Below, piece by piece: positions 18,021-27,775 of a DNA stretch of 64,000 bases. This DNA comes from Ochrobactrum sp. Marseille-Q0166. GTDB taxonomy: Bacteria > Pseudomonadota > Alphaproteobacteria > Rhizobiales > Rhizobiaceae. The position numbers and the translations under genes were made by a program. The stretch spans positions 248,001 to 312,000 of the forward strand of contig NZ_JACJUO010000001.1 of assembly GCF_014397025.1 (NCBI RefSeq), read 5' to 3'. Positions within the stretch are counted from its first letter, which is position 1. Each line of letters begins with the position of its first letter. Under the pieces are notes generated by a model. It saw only the letters and a list, made by a program, of their open reading frames with translations. It was not told where the DNA came from and searched no databases.

Positions 18021-18968
18021 TCAGAGCGGCGATTCCGGGCGTTCCTGCGCGAGAAGCATTGCGCCTATGGCATCTACATGCTTCTTGTCGGCAGCATATC
18101 CCAGTGACACATTCTGTACAGATGGCGCTGTTTCACCAAAAGTCGGCTGATAACTTGCAACCTGCATCAGACCAGGCTTTTCAGCAGGTTTCACAGGAAG
18201 TGTCGCCAGTCGATCACCACGCGCCTGTGGACCGACACCACCGTTTTGCTGTGCCTCGTTGGTCTTTGCAGCTTCAGCCAAAGCGACCTGTACCGTTGGC
18301 TGAGCCTCTGGAACAGTCCCATCCTGCTGTGTCGTCACGTTATAAAACGGTCCTTCAGGCATAGAGGGCGACTGTGGCGTTGATACGTAAGCGAGATTGT
18401 AAGGCGTCTGGGGAACCGGGTTCTGCAATTCACCGTCACGACCACGCTTTTCGTAGAAAGAATTTCCACCGGCGACCAGGACATAGTGCATGTTATTATA
18501 AGGGAATTTGAGCCCCGCGGTATGGAAGAACATCGAGTTCTTCAGGGACGGATGGCGCTTACCCTTAAGCACAGCATCGGCTGCAGCCTGAACATCCGGC
18601 AGAGCCTTTGAATTCATTTTACGGGTCAGAACGCCGGGAGCGAACTGGTTCTTCTGACCGACAACGCCGCAAATCGTATCCGGATAGCTCCCTGATGCGA
18701 GGCGGTTCATAACCACCGTACCAACGGCCATCAGACCATCAGGACTCGAACGGTTCGATTCAAAGAACATCGCACGCTCGAGGCATTCCCTGTCTCTGGC
18801 GGTGTATGTGAAAGTCTTGACGCCATTGACCGTCTTGACGTGGCTGGCCGCCGTCTTTTCGGTTTTTGTCTTGGTCGTACCACTGGTCGTCGTGCAACCC
18901 GCCACCAAAAATGGTGCCGCGAGCAAACCCAGAATAACCAATGGTTTCTTTGTGGAAGCGCGCGTCAA
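18021..18968 (-). CDS. SleB-family cell wall hydrolase, lipoprotein
   Basis: Predicted peptidoglycan hydrolase of the SleB/CwlJ type (Hydrolase_2). The 315-residue protein has a lipoprotein signal with lipobox LVAGC (Cys25), a short linker, then the hydrolase domain at about 55-175, with RECLERAMFFES (catalytic Glu in this segment in the family), VVMNRLASGSYPDTICGVV and NQFAP. The C-terminal 140 residues are low-complexity Gln/Pro/Ala-rich and not conserved. As a lipoprotein it should act at the inner face of the outer membrane or the periplasm. It is a single gene with an unusually long (about 570-base) upstream region. Confidence 0.88.
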   Translation of the reverse strand: MTRASTKKPLVILGLLAAPFLVAGCTTTSGTTKTKTEKTAASHVKTVNGVKTFTYTARDRECLERAMFFESNRSSPDGLMAVGTVVMNRLASGSYPDTICGVVGQKNQFAPGVLTRKMNSKALPDVQAAADAVLKGKRHPSLKNSMFFHTAGLKFPYNNMHYVLVAGGNSFYEKRGRDGELQNPVPQTPYNLAYVSTPQSPSMPEGPFYNVTTQQDGTVPEAQPTVQVALAEAAKTNEAQQNGGVGPQARGDRLATLPVKPAEKPGLMQVASYQPTFGETAPSVQNVSLGYAADKKHVDAIGAMLLAQERPESPL

Positions 18969-19538
18969 AGGCTCAATCTCTTAATTTGCATCATTACGAC
19001 CCTTAATTGATCCAGTCTGATTTCACTTCTTGAAAGCACTTCAAAAAAAGCCGCTACATCAGGCTGGCGTTCAAGCCAAATCGAACGAAAACTAAAATTC
19101 AAACGTCTTGCTAATCTTCTTGCCGTGCAAGGATTGCGGATTTTTAGGCAAAAACAAGGCAAAAAATCATATTTCAAAATCGGAGTTATTGCGGAAAACA
19201 CAGCTTCAGCAACTCGAATCTCCGCTTACCCTTATGTGCTAAGCCATTCTAAATTATTAATAAATAGTTAAAGTATTTATTCAAAACTCATAAGCTGTTG
19301 ATTACACGCGATTCATTTACCATACGATACGCACCATATGACTGCCTTAATTCGTTAAAGCTTTAACATCCTACTAAGCCTCAGAAATCGACTATGAAAA
19401 AACCAGAAATAATTTCGCATACAAGAACCTGCTTACCTTTGGTCAACTTTGTGAAATAATCTGTAACATCGTGTGACATGTGTGATTATGGAACCGTTTT
19501 CCCTTAAAAATTACGAATCGGAATGAGTTTTCCAATAG
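18969..19538. other. Gene-free stretch upstream of the SleB-type gene
   Basis: About 570 bases, AT-rich from 19140 on, with no convincing reading frame on either strand, no ribosome site and no repeat that I recognise. It should contain the SleB-type gene promoter on the minus strand. Its length would allow a small RNA, but I see no terminator apart from that of phoB. Confidence 0.5.
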
Positions 19539-19567
19539 AAAAAAGCCCGCCGCCAGTCAGGCAACGG
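19539..19567 (-). terminator. Intrinsic terminator after phoB
   Basis: On the minus strand arms 19560-19567 and 19547-19554 form an 8-pair GC-rich stem (two G-T pairs) with a 5-base loop, followed two bases later by a run of six or more T. It closes the pst-phoU-phoB transcript. Confidence 0.8.
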
Positions 19568-19599
19568 ACCATCATCAAGCTTCGAATAATCCTAAATGA

Positions 19600-20286
19600 T
19601 CACCCAAATGAATAGCCTGCACCGCGAACCGTGCGGATCGGATCGAGTGTACGGCCAATATTGATTGCCTTGCGCAGACGCCCCACATGGACATCGACGG
19701 TGCGGTCATCAACATAAATATCCGGTCCCCAGACGCCATCCAATAGCTGACTGCGCGAAAAGACCCGTCCCGGAGACATCATGAAATATTCGAGTAAACG
19801 GAACTCTGTCGGTCCAAGACGAATTTCTTTTTCCTTGCGATAAACACGATGCTGCTGACGGTCGAGCACAAGCTCGCCAACTTTAAGCACATGCGAGAGA
19901 ACACTCGGATTGGCACGACGCAGCATGGCTTTGACGCGCGCCAGCAGTTCCGGTGTCGAAAAAGGCTTCACCACATAATCATCGGCACCAACACTCAAGC
20001 CCCGAACGCGCTCGCTTTCTTCGCCGCGCGCCGTCAGCATGATCACCGGCAGCCGCTCGGTTTCTGGCCATTGACGCAAGCGGCGGCATAGCTCGATGCC
20101 CGAAACCCCGGGCAACATCCAATCGAGAATAAGAAGGTCCGGCACGTTTTCACGCAGCGCAATCTCTGCTTCATCGCCGCGCAATATCGTATCGACGTGA
20201 TATCCCTCGGCTTCGAGGTTATAGCGCAACAGCACGCTCAACGCTTCTTCGTCTTCAACCACAGCAATCTTGGGTGCCTGTGACAT
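19600..20286 (-). CDS. phoB: Phosphate regulon response regulator PhoB
   Basis: OmpR-family response regulator that binds Pho boxes when phosphorylated at low phosphate. The 228-residue protein has a receiver domain with acidic pocket EDEE (11-14), phospho-acceptor Asp55 in LLILDWMLPG and Lys107 in VVKPFS, then a winged-helix domain (about 130-228) ending TVRGAGYSFG. It is the last gene of pstSCAB-phoU-phoB, 119 bases after phoU. The partner histidine kinase phoR, which leads this cluster in some relatives, is not present anywhere in the window. A terminator follows at 19539-19567. Confidence 0.97.
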   Translation of the reverse strand: MSQAPKIAVVEDEEALSVLLRYNLEAEGYHVDTILRGDEAEIALRENVPDLLILDWMLPGVSGIELCRRLRQWPETERLPVIMLTARGEESERVRGLSVGADDYVVKPFSTPELLARVKAMLRRANPSVLSHVLKVGELVLDRQQHRVYRKEKEIRLGPTEFRLLEYFMMSPGRVFSRSQLLDGVWGPDIYVDDRTVDVHVGRLRKAINIGRTLDPIRTVRGAGYSFG

Positions 20287-20405
20287 GCAGTGTTTCCTAT
20301 AGAGTTAAGCCTGGTGGCACATGCAATTCCCCCGTTCGACCGCGTGCCGCCGCGCTTTTTTACATATTCCAATGGCTCACTGGATGGTTACAGCAAGCCA
20401 TGCGT

Positions 20406-21128
20406 TCAGGATTTACGAGCCTCATCCACGACAATACCGTGGCTCAGATCTTCTTTCGGGCGTTCTGCAGGCATTTGAAGGCCAGTCACAATGTAATAGA
20501 CCGTTTCAGCAATATTGGTGGCATGGTCGCCAATACGCTCTATGTTCTTGGCGCAGAACAGAAGATGCGTGCAGGCCGAAATGTTACGCGGGTCTTCCAT
20601 CATATAGGTCAGAAGTTCGCGAAACAGCGACGTGTACATCGCGTCGATTTCATCGTCACGATCGCGGACGATATTGATCTGCTGGACTGAACGTGTCGCA
20701 TAGGCGTCGAGAACGTCTTTGAGCTGCGTCAGAGCAAGCTCTGCCAAGGTTTCAAGTCCCCGGTAAAGCTTGCCCGGTTGACGCGATTCCGAAACGGCGG
20801 CAACGCGCTTGGCAATATTCTTGCCGAGATCCCCTACACGCTCCAGATCGGCTGAAATACGGATGGAGCCAATGATTTCCCGCAAATCAACCGCCATTGG
20901 CTGACGCTTGGCGATGATCATTACGGCCTTGTCATCAATCTCGCGCTCGCTTGCATCGAGGATGAGATCGTCGGAGATAACCCGCTGCGCCAATGCGTTG
21001 TCGGCATTGACAATCGCCGCAACAGATTGCTCGACCATGCGTTCCGCATGACCGCCCATTTCGGCAATCTTGTGGGTTAGGAACTGAAGTTCTTCGTCGT
21101 ATGCGCTAACAGTATGCTGAGACGCCAT
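20406..21128 (-). CDS. phoU: Phosphate-specific transport system accessory protein PhoU
   Basis: PhoU connects the Pst transporter to PhoR/PhoB signalling and represses the regulon when phosphate is sufficient. The start is the ATG at 21126-21128, giving 240 residues beginning MASQHTVSAY; the frame stays open further upstream into pstB but only as an out-of-frame shadow. Two PhoU helical repeats are visible (about 20-110 and 125-215), with the metal-binding pattern ERVGDLGKNIAKR in the first and ERIGDHATNIAE in the second. Located 68 bases after pstB. Confidence 0.97.
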   Translation of the reverse strand: MASQHTVSAYDEELQFLTHKIAEMGGHAERMVEQSVAAIVNADNALAQRVISDDLILDASEREIDDKAVMIIAKRQPMAVDLREIIGSIRISADLERVGDLGKNIAKRVAAVSESRQPGKLYRGLETLAELALTQLKDVLDAYATRSVQQINIVRDRDDEIDAMYTSLFRELLTYMMEDPRNISACTHLLFCAKNIERIGDHATNIAETVYYIVTGLQMPAERPKEDLSHGIVVDEARKS

Positions 21129-21196
21129 GATGGACCTCTGATTAAAAATGCAGGAAGCGGAACCACCGTCGGTTCGCGCCTTTGCCAAAATATTGT

Positions 21197-22021
21197 TTAG
21201 CCAAAACGACCAGTGATGTAGTCCTGCGTGCGCTTTTCTGTCGGCGCTGTGAACATCACGTCGGTGTCGCCAACTTCCACCAGATTGCCCAGATGGAACA
21301 TGGCGGTACGCTGTGAAACACGTGCAGCCTGCTGCATCGAGTGGGTCACGATGACGATGGTATAGTTCTGACGCAGCTCGTCGATCAGCTCTTCGACCTT
21401 GGCCGTTGCAATCGGATCGAGTGCCGAGCAAGGTTCATCCATGAGGATCACTTCAGGGCTGACCGCAATCGCACGCGCAATGCACAGACGTTGCTGCTGA
21501 CCGCCGGACAGGCCGGTTCCAGCATCGTGCAGGCGATCCTTCACCTCTTCAAAAAGACTGGCCTTCTTCAGGCTTGTGACAACGATTTCTTCGAGGTCTG
21601 TCTTATTACGAGCCAGTCCATGAATACGTGGGCCATAGGCCACGTTTTCAAAAATGGATTTTGGAAATGGGTTTGGCTTTTGGAACACCATACCAACGCG
21701 GGCCCGCAGTTCAACGACATCAATCTTCGGATCATAGATGTCTTCATTGTCGAGCGTAATCTTGCCGGTGATACGACAGCCTTCGATTGTATCGTTCATC
21801 CGGTTGAGCGAACGAAGGAAGGTGGATTTGCCACAACCAGAAGGGCCGATCAATGCTGTCACCATCTTTTCCGGTACGTCCAGATCGACTTCAAACAGAG
21901 CCTGTTTTTCGCCATAGAACACACAGACCTTGTCGCCACGCATTTTGATCGAAGGGGCGTTGGTGTTCATTTTTTCTCCTACGGCTTTTTCGAGAGATCT
22001 TTCGGTCATGAGATTCATCAT
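21197..22021 (-). CDS. pstB: Phosphate ABC transporter ATP-binding protein PstB
   Basis: ATPase of the high-affinity phosphate importer. The 274-residue protein carries Walker [10 protein letters not shown] (59-67), the Q-loop [13 protein letters not shown], the ABC signature LSGGQQQRL, Walker [14 protein letters not shown] and the H-loop THSMQQA. The chosen ATG follows GGGAGAGAA; an in-frame ATG at codon 18 (MNTNAPS) is possible. It begins 11 bases after pstA and is followed by phoU, all in the same transcript. Confidence 0.98.
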   Translation of the reverse strand: MMNLMTERSLEKAVGEKMNTNAPSIKMRGDKVCVFYGEKQALFEVDLDVPEKMVTALIGPSGCGKSTFLRSLNRMNDTIEGCRITGKITLDNEDIYDPKIDVVELRARVGMVFQKPNPFPKSIFENVAYGPRIHGLARNKTDLEEIVVTSLKKASLFEEVKDRLHDAGTGLSGGQQQRLCIARAIAVSPEVILMDEPCSALDPIATAKVEELIDELRQNYTIVIVTHSMQQAARVSQRTAMFHLGNLVEVGDTDVMFTAPTEKRTQDYITGRFG

Positions 22022-22032
22022 TTCTCTCCCGT

Positions 22033-23349
22033 TTACCAGCGGCGCTCAAAGCGGCGGCGCAGAATAATTGCTGCAATGTTCATAACTGCCAGGAACAGGA
22101 GCAAGACGATAATAGCGCCTGATGTCCGTTCTACAAAGGCACGCTCGGCTTCATTAGCCCACATGAAAATCTGCACAGGCAGAGCCGTAGCAGGATCCAT
22201 TGGGGTTGCAGGCATATTGGCAACGAAAGCCACCATGCCGATCAGTAGTAGCGGTGCGGTTTCACCCAGCGCTTGGGCAAGGCCGATAATCGTTCCGGTC
22301 AGAATGCCGGGGGCTGCGAGTGGCAGCACGTGGTGGAACACCATCTGCGTTTTCGATGCGCCAAGACCAAGCGCGGCAGAACGAATTGATGGCGGCACAG
22401 CACGAAGTGCAGAGCGTGTCGCAATGATGATGGTTGGAAGCGTCATCAGTGTCAGCACCAGACCACCAACGATAGACGCCGAACGCGGCAGATTGAAGAA
22501 ATTGATGAACACCGCAAGCCCAAGCAAACCGAAAACAATCGATGGCACAGCAGCGAGATTGTTAATGTTGACTTCAATGAGGTCAGTCAGGCGGTTCTTC
22601 TTGGCATATTCTTCAAGATAGATTGAAGCGGCCACGCCGATTGGCAGGGCGAGCACCAGCACAATCATCATCATGTAGAAAGAACCAACCAGCGCAACAC
22701 CCAGACCCGCGGTTTCAGGACGGCTCGAAGCGCCATTCGTGAAAAGACCCCAGTTGAAAGCTTCCCTCATCATGCCTTCATCGGTCAGGGTCTTGATCCA
22801 GGCAAACTGGCGGTCCGAAACCTTACGGTTTGCTTCCGGAACTGCGACATCGATCTGGCCCTTATAGGCAGAATCAATATCAGCGGCAGCGAGTACGGGA
22901 ACGATCTGCGTTGTGCCAATCAGTGATGGATTATCCATCACCATCTGGCGCAGCTGAACACGCACACCATCCGAGAAAAAGCGTCCGACTTCACGCATTT
23001 CTGCTCGATTTGATGTCGGAACACCGAGCTTTTCAGCCAAAGCGTTACGCACCAGAAGTGGATAATTGGCGGTGATGAGCACATTCGGATCTGTTGCCAG
23101 TTTATTGCCCGGATCGATAACTTGTGCGTCAAGCTTGACCGGCAAATAGATTGTCGTCTGTCCGAAAGCTGTATAGCCCTTCGAGAAAACTGAAAACAAA
23201 AGCGCGCATAGAAAGAACACACCTATCGCAATGGCGACCACGCCATAGAGACGGAAGCGACGTTCAGCAGCGTAGCGACGCTTGATCCCGATATCGCGGC
23301 GCTGGGGCTTTGGTACCGCCGTGCCGGCATTGAGAGTTGAATCGGACAT
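22033..23349 (-). CDS. pstA: Phosphate ABC transporter permease PstA
   Basis: Inner-membrane permease of the Pst importer. At 438 residues it is longer than E. coli PstA because of a large extracytoplasmic region after the first membrane segment (about residues 60-210), as is usual in Hyphomicrobiales. The C-terminal half has five or six membrane segments with the ABC permease signature [21 protein letters not shown] (EAA loop, about 335-355; shown in part). Its start codon shares a base with the stop of pstC (TAATG), so the two permease genes are translationally coupled. Confidence 0.96.
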   Translation of the reverse strand: MSDSTLNAGTAVPKPQRRDIGIKRRYAAERRFRLYGVVAIAIGVFFLCALLFSVFSKGYTAFGQTTIYLPVKLDAQVIDPGNKLATDPNVLITANYPLLVRNALAEKLGVPTSNRAEMREVGRFFSDGVRVQLRQMVMDNPSLIGTTQIVPVLAAADIDSAYKGQIDVAVPEANRKVSDRQFAWIKTLTDEGMMREAFNWGLFTNGASSRPETAGLGVALVGSFYMMMIVLVLALPIGVAASIYLEEYAKKNRLTDLIEVNINNLAAVPSIVFGLLGLAVFINFFNLPRSASIVGGLVLTLMTLPTIIIATRSALRAVPPSIRSAALGLGASKTQMVFHHVLPLAAPGILTGTIIGLAQALGETAPLLLIGMVAFVANMPATPMDPATALPVQIFMWANEAERAFVERTSGAIIVLLLFLAVMNIAAIILRRRFERRW

Positions 23350-24842
23350 TATTCGTACTGCTCCCGGTACTTGCGGACGATATAGAGCGCAAAGATGTTC
23401 ATAATCAGCGTCAGAACGAAGAGGGTGATACCCAACGCAAAGGCAACCAGCGTCTGCGGCGAGTCAAATTCAAGATCCCCCGTGAGCTGACTGACAATTT
23501 TCACAGTAATCGTCGTCATTGCTTCAAAGGGATTGGCGGAGAGACGTGCTGCAACGCCAGCTGCAAGAACCACAATCATGGTTTCACCAATCGCACGCGA
23601 GGCCGTCATCAGTAATGCACCGACAATGCCCGGAAGGGCTGCTGGCAGAACAACACGTTTGATTGTTTCAGAGCGCGTTGCGCCAAGACCAAGTGAGCCA
23701 TCGCGGAGTGAACCGGGAACCGCTGTTATAATGTCGTCGGAAAGCGATGACACAAATGGGATCAGCATCACGCCCATTACAAGGCCAGCAGTCAGCACAC
23801 TCTGCGCCATAATGAAACCCTGACCGCCAGCAATGGCAGCCGAAAGATCACGCAGGAACGGACCAACCGTTATCAATGCGAAGAAACCGTAAACAATAGT
23901 GGGGATACCAGCCAGAAGTTCAAGCACGGGCTTAACGACAGTACGAACACGCGGCGATGCATATTCGGCCATATAGATTGCCGAGAAAAGACCGACCGGC
24001 ACCGCAAACAGCATGGCAACAAAAGCAATGTAAAGTGTGCCAGCCAAAAGGGGGATCAGCCCGAACTGTCCGACTTCACCACCTGAACCGGCAGCTGCAA
24101 AGCGTGGGTCCCAGACCGTCCCAAAGAAGAAGTCCATCGGGGCAACCGACTGGAAGAAGCTCACTGTCTGGAACAGAACAGAGAACACGATGCCGATAGT
24201 TGTGAGAATTGCGATACCGGATGCAGCGATCAACCCCCAAAGAACAATGCGCTCGACATTGTTGCGTGCACGTGTGCGGCGCTTGATGCCGGAAAGACCG
24301 AAAATCAGGCCAGCAACCGCAATAACCAGGGCAATTGCGCTGCCAACGGTGTGGGAAACCTTACTCGCTTTATCAAGGAACAGAGCAACCGGGACCATAT
24401 AGTCCTGACCTTCTGTTGCAAGCGCCACGCCTTTTGAGCCGAGAACATCACGCGCTTCCTTGTAAGTCTGCGGGAAACTGCCGATTTCAGCCGGCGTCAG
24501 CTTTTGTATACCATCAGAAAGACTGCGGATCATGCTGAGCTGCAGACTCCGCTCAGAATATGAACCATCTTCAACGGCGACAGGCATGCGTGCTGTCGCG
24601 GTGTGATCCAGATAAACGGATGTGCCAACTGCCCAGACTGCCAGAAAAAGCACAGCAGGCAATGCGGAAACGAGGAAAACCCACCAACCATGATAAAGTG
24701 GGCGGGAATGCATTTTCTCTGCGCTTGAGCCTGCAGATTTGGCAGGTTGCGCCTTATCAATTGCAACGGCGCGCTGACGACCTATGAAAAATCCGATCAG
24801 TCCGATTGCAACGACACTGACGAGAACCAGAAAGAAGGACAT
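23349..24842 (-). CDS. pstC: Phosphate ABC transporter permease PstC
   Basis: Second permease subunit of the Pst importer. The 497-residue protein has an N-terminal membrane segment, a poorly conserved insert (about 75-155), and the conserved permease core with six membrane segments in the C-terminal 300 residues, including the EAA motif GLGATRSETIKRVVLPAALPG (about 395-415, in part) . The enlarged N-terminus parallels that of PstA and is common in related bacteria. It follows pstS after 154 bases that contain an attenuator-like hairpin (24955-24983). Confidence 0.95.
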   Translation of the reverse strand: MSFFLVLVSVVAIGLIGFFIGRQRAVAIDKAQPAKSAGSSAEKMHSRPLYHGWWVFLVSALPAVLFLAVWAVGTSVYLDHTATARMPVAVEDGSYSERSLQLSMIRSLSDGIQKLTPAEIGSFPQTYKEARDVLGSKGVALATEGQDYMVPVALFLDKASKVSHTVGSAIALVIAVAGLIFGLSGIKRRTRARNNVERIVLWGLIAASGIAILTTIGIVFSVLFQTVSFFQSVAPMDFFFGTVWDPRFAAAGSGGEVGQFGLIPLLAGTLYIAFVAMLFAVPVGLFSAIYMAEYASPRVRTVVKPVLELLAGIPTIVYGFFALITVGPFLRDLSAAIAGGQGFIMAQSVLTAGLVMGVMLIPFVSSLSDDIITAVPGSLRDGSLGLGATRSETIKRVVLPAALPGIVGALLMTASRAIGETMIVVLAAGVAARLSANPFEAMTTITVKIVSQLTGDLEFDSPQTLVAFALGITLFVLTLIMNIFALYIVRKYREQYE

Positions 24843-24954
24843 TCAATTTCCCCGGTTGCCCCTAAAAATGCGAAAGCAGCCAGAACTGCAAAATGTGCAG
24901 CAAACCGCTTCCACGCGAATGCGCTTGTCTTATAGAACACGCGCGAAAGAGAAA

Positions 24955-24983
24955 GAACGCGGGGTGTAATGATCCCCACGTTC
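24955..24983 (-). terminator. Attenuator-like hairpin between pstS and pstC
   Basis: On the minus strand the arms 24974-24983 and 24955-24964 form a 10-pair stem (one G-T pair) with a 9-base loop, followed by a C/T-rich TTTCTCTTTC run. A partial terminator here would explain a higher level of the binding protein than of the permeases, as known for other binding-protein ABC operons. Not tested. Confidence 0.65.
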
Positions 24984-24996
24984 CACAGATCAAACC

Positions 24997-26043
24997 TTAC
25001 TTGACAGCAATAACCTTGCCTTCAGTAAAGGAAGCGCGCTGTGCTTCACGTTCTGCATCTGGAGCTGGCACCAGACCATATTCAGCAAGCGGGCCGTCCG
25101 GGCCGACCATCTGCTCGGACAGGAAGAAATCTACATATTCCTTAAGACCCGGAATAACGCCGAGATGTGCCTTCTTTACATAGAAGAACAGCGGGCGCGA
25201 AACCGGATATTCACCCGAAGCAACGGTTTCAGCCGTTGGCGTCACACCATTAACAGTTGCAACCTTGAGCTTGTCAGCATTGTTTTCGAAGAAGTAGAGG
25301 CCGAAAACGCCAACGCCCTGCTTGTTGGAACCGATGCGAGCCAGCGTTTCGCTGTAATCGCCATCGATATCGACAGCCTTGCCGTCTTTACGGACAGCGA
25401 TACAGGCAGCAGCTGAAGCTTTGTCATCGAGACCAGTCTTCTTGATTTCTTCAAGAGCGCCCGATGCTTTGCAACCGTCAGCCAGCAGTTTTTCTTCAAA
25501 AACTTCACGTGTACCGTGCTTCTCGCCAGGAATATAGGCTGCAATGTCCCAATCCGGCAGGTCTGCATTGACCTGGTTCCATTTGCTGTTTGGATTGTCC
25601 ACAAGCTTGCCATCGACGATAACCTTCGCAGCAAGTGCCTTATAAAGGTCTACCGGAGTGAGCTTCCAATCCGGGCCATTTACGTCGGTCGCAAAAACGA
25701 TACCATCATAACCGAAACGGACTTCCTGAACGTCCTTCACGCCAGCACCGATGCAAGATTTGAGTTCGCTGTCCTTCATGGCGCGCGACGCATTGGCGAT
25801 ATCAATGGTGTTTTCACCAACGCCTTTGCAGAACTCCTTGATACCTGCGCCCGAGCCGCCCGATTCAATAACCGGCGTCTTGAAGTTAGGATAGGTTTCG
25901 CCAAATGTTTCACCAACGATCTTTGCATAAGGCAGAACGGTGGAGGAGCCGGAAACCTGAATCTGTTCGCGTGCGTTTGCAGCTGAAACCGACAGGACTG
26001 CTGCTATTGCAAGCGCTGCGGTCGAGGAAATCATCTTATTCAT
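24997..26043 (-). CDS. pstS: Phosphate-binding periplasmic protein PstS
   Basis: High-affinity phosphate-binding protein of the Pst importer. The 348-residue protein has a Sec signal peptide (residues 1-24, cleavage after ANA in SVSAANAREQ), then the phosphate-binding motifs VSGSSTVLPY, ESGGSGAGIKEF and the KHGTREVFEE segment. It is the first gene of pstSCAB-phoU-phoB and is preceded by a triple Pho box (26106-26138), which places the operon under PhoB. Confidence 0.98.
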   Translation of the reverse strand: MNKMISSTAALAIAAVLSVSAANAREQIQVSGSSTVLPYAKIVGETFGETYPNFKTPVIESGGSGAGIKEFCKGVGENTIDIANASRAMKDSELKSCIGAGVKDVQEVRFGYDGIVFATDVNGPDWKLTPVDLYKALAAKVIVDGKLVDNPNSKWNQVNADLPDWDIAAYIPGEKHGTREVFEEKLLADGCKASGALEEIKKTGLDDKASAAACIAVRKDGKAVDIDGDYSETLARIGSNKQGVGVFGLYFFENNADKLKVATVNGVTPTAETVASGEYPVSRPLFFYVKKAHLGVIPGLKEYVDFFLSEQMVGPDGPLAEYGLVPAPDAEREAQRASFTEGKVIAVK

Positions 26044-26105
26044 GAGTACCAGTCCCTATTGTAAAAGACACATGACGTGAAAGCGTCAGCAGCCATCTAC
26101 GCGCT

Positions 26106-26138
26106 CTATATAACAGTCATATGACAGTCGTGTTACAG
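26106..26138 (-). promoter_or_regulatory. Triple Pho box upstream of pstS
   Basis: Read on the minus strand, three adjacent 11-base units CTGTAACACGA, CTGTCATATGA and CTGTTATATAG occupy 26138 down to 26106, each with the CTGT core of the PhoB direct repeat. The array ends 63 bases before the pstS start codon. PhoB is encoded at the end of the same operon, implying autoregulation. Confidence 0.9.
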
Positions 26139-26217
26139 CTTTGTATCATTCGCATCTGCACGCAAATTTGTGATGTAATATGCATTTTTGCTAATATTGC
26201 TCATGGTGAGACAACGA

Positions 26218-26634
26218 TCACTCACCGGGGCGTGACAGAACATATATTGCCGAGCCGAGCATAAAGATTGTGACGCTGGCAGCGAGTAACGGACCGGGCT
26301 GTGCCGCCCACCAGAACATGCCGTAGCCGAATGCCATACCGAGACAGGCATAGAGTTTCGCTCTTGGCGGAATAGCGCCCCGCTCTCGCCATTTGATAAT
26401 CATTGGGCCGAAACGTGGATCAGCCAGCAGGCGCGCCTCAAACTTTGGCGAAGAACGTGCAAAAAACCATGCCGCGAGAATAATGAAGATAGTCGTTGGC
26501 ATCACCGGGAGAATTGCCCCGATAATGCCCAGCGCCAGCATAAGGAAGCCGAGACAAAGATACAGAATACGCTGACCCGCCGCGATTGGCGGCAGTTCTT
26601 TGTCAGCATCGTTCTTTTGCGCCTTATCCTGCAT
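26218..26634 (-). CDS. YbaN-family (DUF454) inner membrane protein
   Basis: Small membrane protein of the DUF454/YbaN family, of unknown function. Start ATG at 26632-26634 (MQDKAQKN, 138 residues) behind GGAATGTC. Features: two tightly packed membrane segments at about 27-60 (ILYLCLGFLMLALGIIGAIL and TTIFIILAAWFFARSSP) and two more near 95-130, plus the family pattern LPVMPTTIFIILAAWFFARS. It lies between the pst operon and a gene-free region and points the same way as pstS, but the Pho box and its own downstream end separate it from that operon. Confidence 0.85.
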   Translation of the reverse strand: MQDKAQKNDADKELPPIAAGQRILYLCLGFLMLALGIIGAILPVMPTTIFIILAAWFFARSSPKFEARLLADPRFGPMIIKWRERGAIPPRAKLYACLGMAFGYGMFWWAAQPGPLLAASVTIFMLGSAIYVLSRPGE

Positions 26635-27194
26635 GACATTCCATTCTGAAGATGAGCGCTTATAGCAGGATTTTGGATTCTGAATGCATAGGACACGTGA
26701 ACAAAACTGCGTCATCACGCAGGTTTTCAACAAAAGTTACAGCAAGGACTCCAAACTTGATCGTCAAAACAGCACCCATAGGTTGCATTTTTCGCGAAAA
26801 AGGCCGGATTTTGTCATCTTATGGGTTCCGATGGAAAACTAGCCATACAAATAAAAATTGTATTGGCTCGGCTAGGGCATCGCCCTGTCCTAAGCAAATT
26901 TGCCTGAGGATCACGCTTAAAAACATGAATCAAGGCAGTCAACCTCCAAATCCTAACGAATCGTAAGCAGATTTACACAGATAATGAGATTCAATCCAAA
27001 ATATTCCTGATTTCTTCTTAATAGTCTAAATAAACAACGCTGAGTATAGGATGATATTCCGCTGAGATAATCGATTCCAACCGCGCGTTATACACTCAAT
27101 AACATCACGCCATCGCCACATTTAGATTCCAGTTGGCACCGGCCTTTATAAGTCATGACTGTGAAGGCCTCTCGAAACGACTATTGGAATCACA
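26635..27194. other. Gene-free stretch between divergent DUF454 and RlpA-like genes
   Basis: About 560 bases, AT-rich between 26980 and 27090. No credible coding frame, tRNA or terminator was found. It must hold two divergent promoters, which I cannot place by eye. Confidence 0.5.
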
Positions 27195-27551
27195 ATGAAC
27201 TTCAAAATCCGTATGGCTATGCTCGCCGTTGCAACAACCGGTCTGTTCTCGATCACCGCAATGGAAGCTCAAGCTGCGCGCTGTGGCGGTGCTTCCTGGT
27301 ATGCGCTGACCTCCCGCACGGCATCGGGCGAACGCATGAACCCAGCCGGTTTGACTGCAGCGCACAAAACATTGCCACTGGGCACCAAGGTTAAAGTGAC
27401 CAATCAGCGCAATGGCAAATCGCTTGTCGTGCGCATCAATGACCGCGGGCCTTTTATCAAAGGACGCGTGCTTGATCTCTCCAAGGGTGCGGCTCAGCGC
27501 CTTGGTTTCGTGAGTGCAGGCCATACCAACGTGTGCTTCACACCACTCTAA
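27195..27551 (+). CDS. RlpA-like double-psi beta-barrel protein, secreted
   Basis: A 118-residue exported protein: signal peptide about 1-27 (cleavage after EAQA), then a single double-psi beta-barrel. The motif [19 protein letters not shown] opens the domain and [18 protein letters not shown] contains the Asp that is catalytic in RlpA lytic transglycosylases. Unlike full RlpA it has no lipobox and no C-terminal SPOR domain, so it may be a free periplasmic enzyme acting on naked glycan strands. Single gene, closed by a strong terminator. Confidence 0.88.
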   Translation: MNFKIRMAMLAVATTGLFSITAMEAQAARCGGASWYALTSRTASGERMNPAGLTAAHKTLPLGTKVKVTNQRNGKSLVVRINDRGPFIKGRVLDLSKGAAQRLGFVSAGHTNVCFTPL

Positions 27552-27576
27552 ATATTTGTTTTAATACACTATATTG

Positions 27577-27608
27577 AAACCGCTATGGCAGCCATAGCGG
27601 TTTTTTTG
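27577..27608 (+). terminator. Intrinsic terminator after the RlpA-like gene
   Basis: Perfect 12-pair stem (27577-27588 with 27592-27603, arms AAACCGCTATGG/CCATAGCGGTTT) with a 3-base loop, followed by a T run to 27607. Confidence 0.93.
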
Positions 27609-27775
27609 TTTCCATTAACACACGCAAAAGATGCATAAAATCCGCGACACTCGTGTTAACCATTAATTAAGAAGTTGGGCGAAGGCGCCACAGTCTTAAT
27701 TGACTCAGGTCATGTTTCATATTTTAACTTTTCGTTAATAAATGCCCGTCGCGGGCTGTGAAAAGGGCGTTGAGT

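Noticed and set aside
19461..19482. Possible Pho-box-like pair CTGTAACATCG/TGTGACATGTG
   Set aside because: The second unit lacks CTGT, it is far from any start codon and points toward the end of phoB.
21129..21431. Upstream extension of the phoU frame into pstB
   Set aside because: The extension is out of frame with pstB, rich in His/Arg/Trp and lacks a start; phoU begins at 21128.
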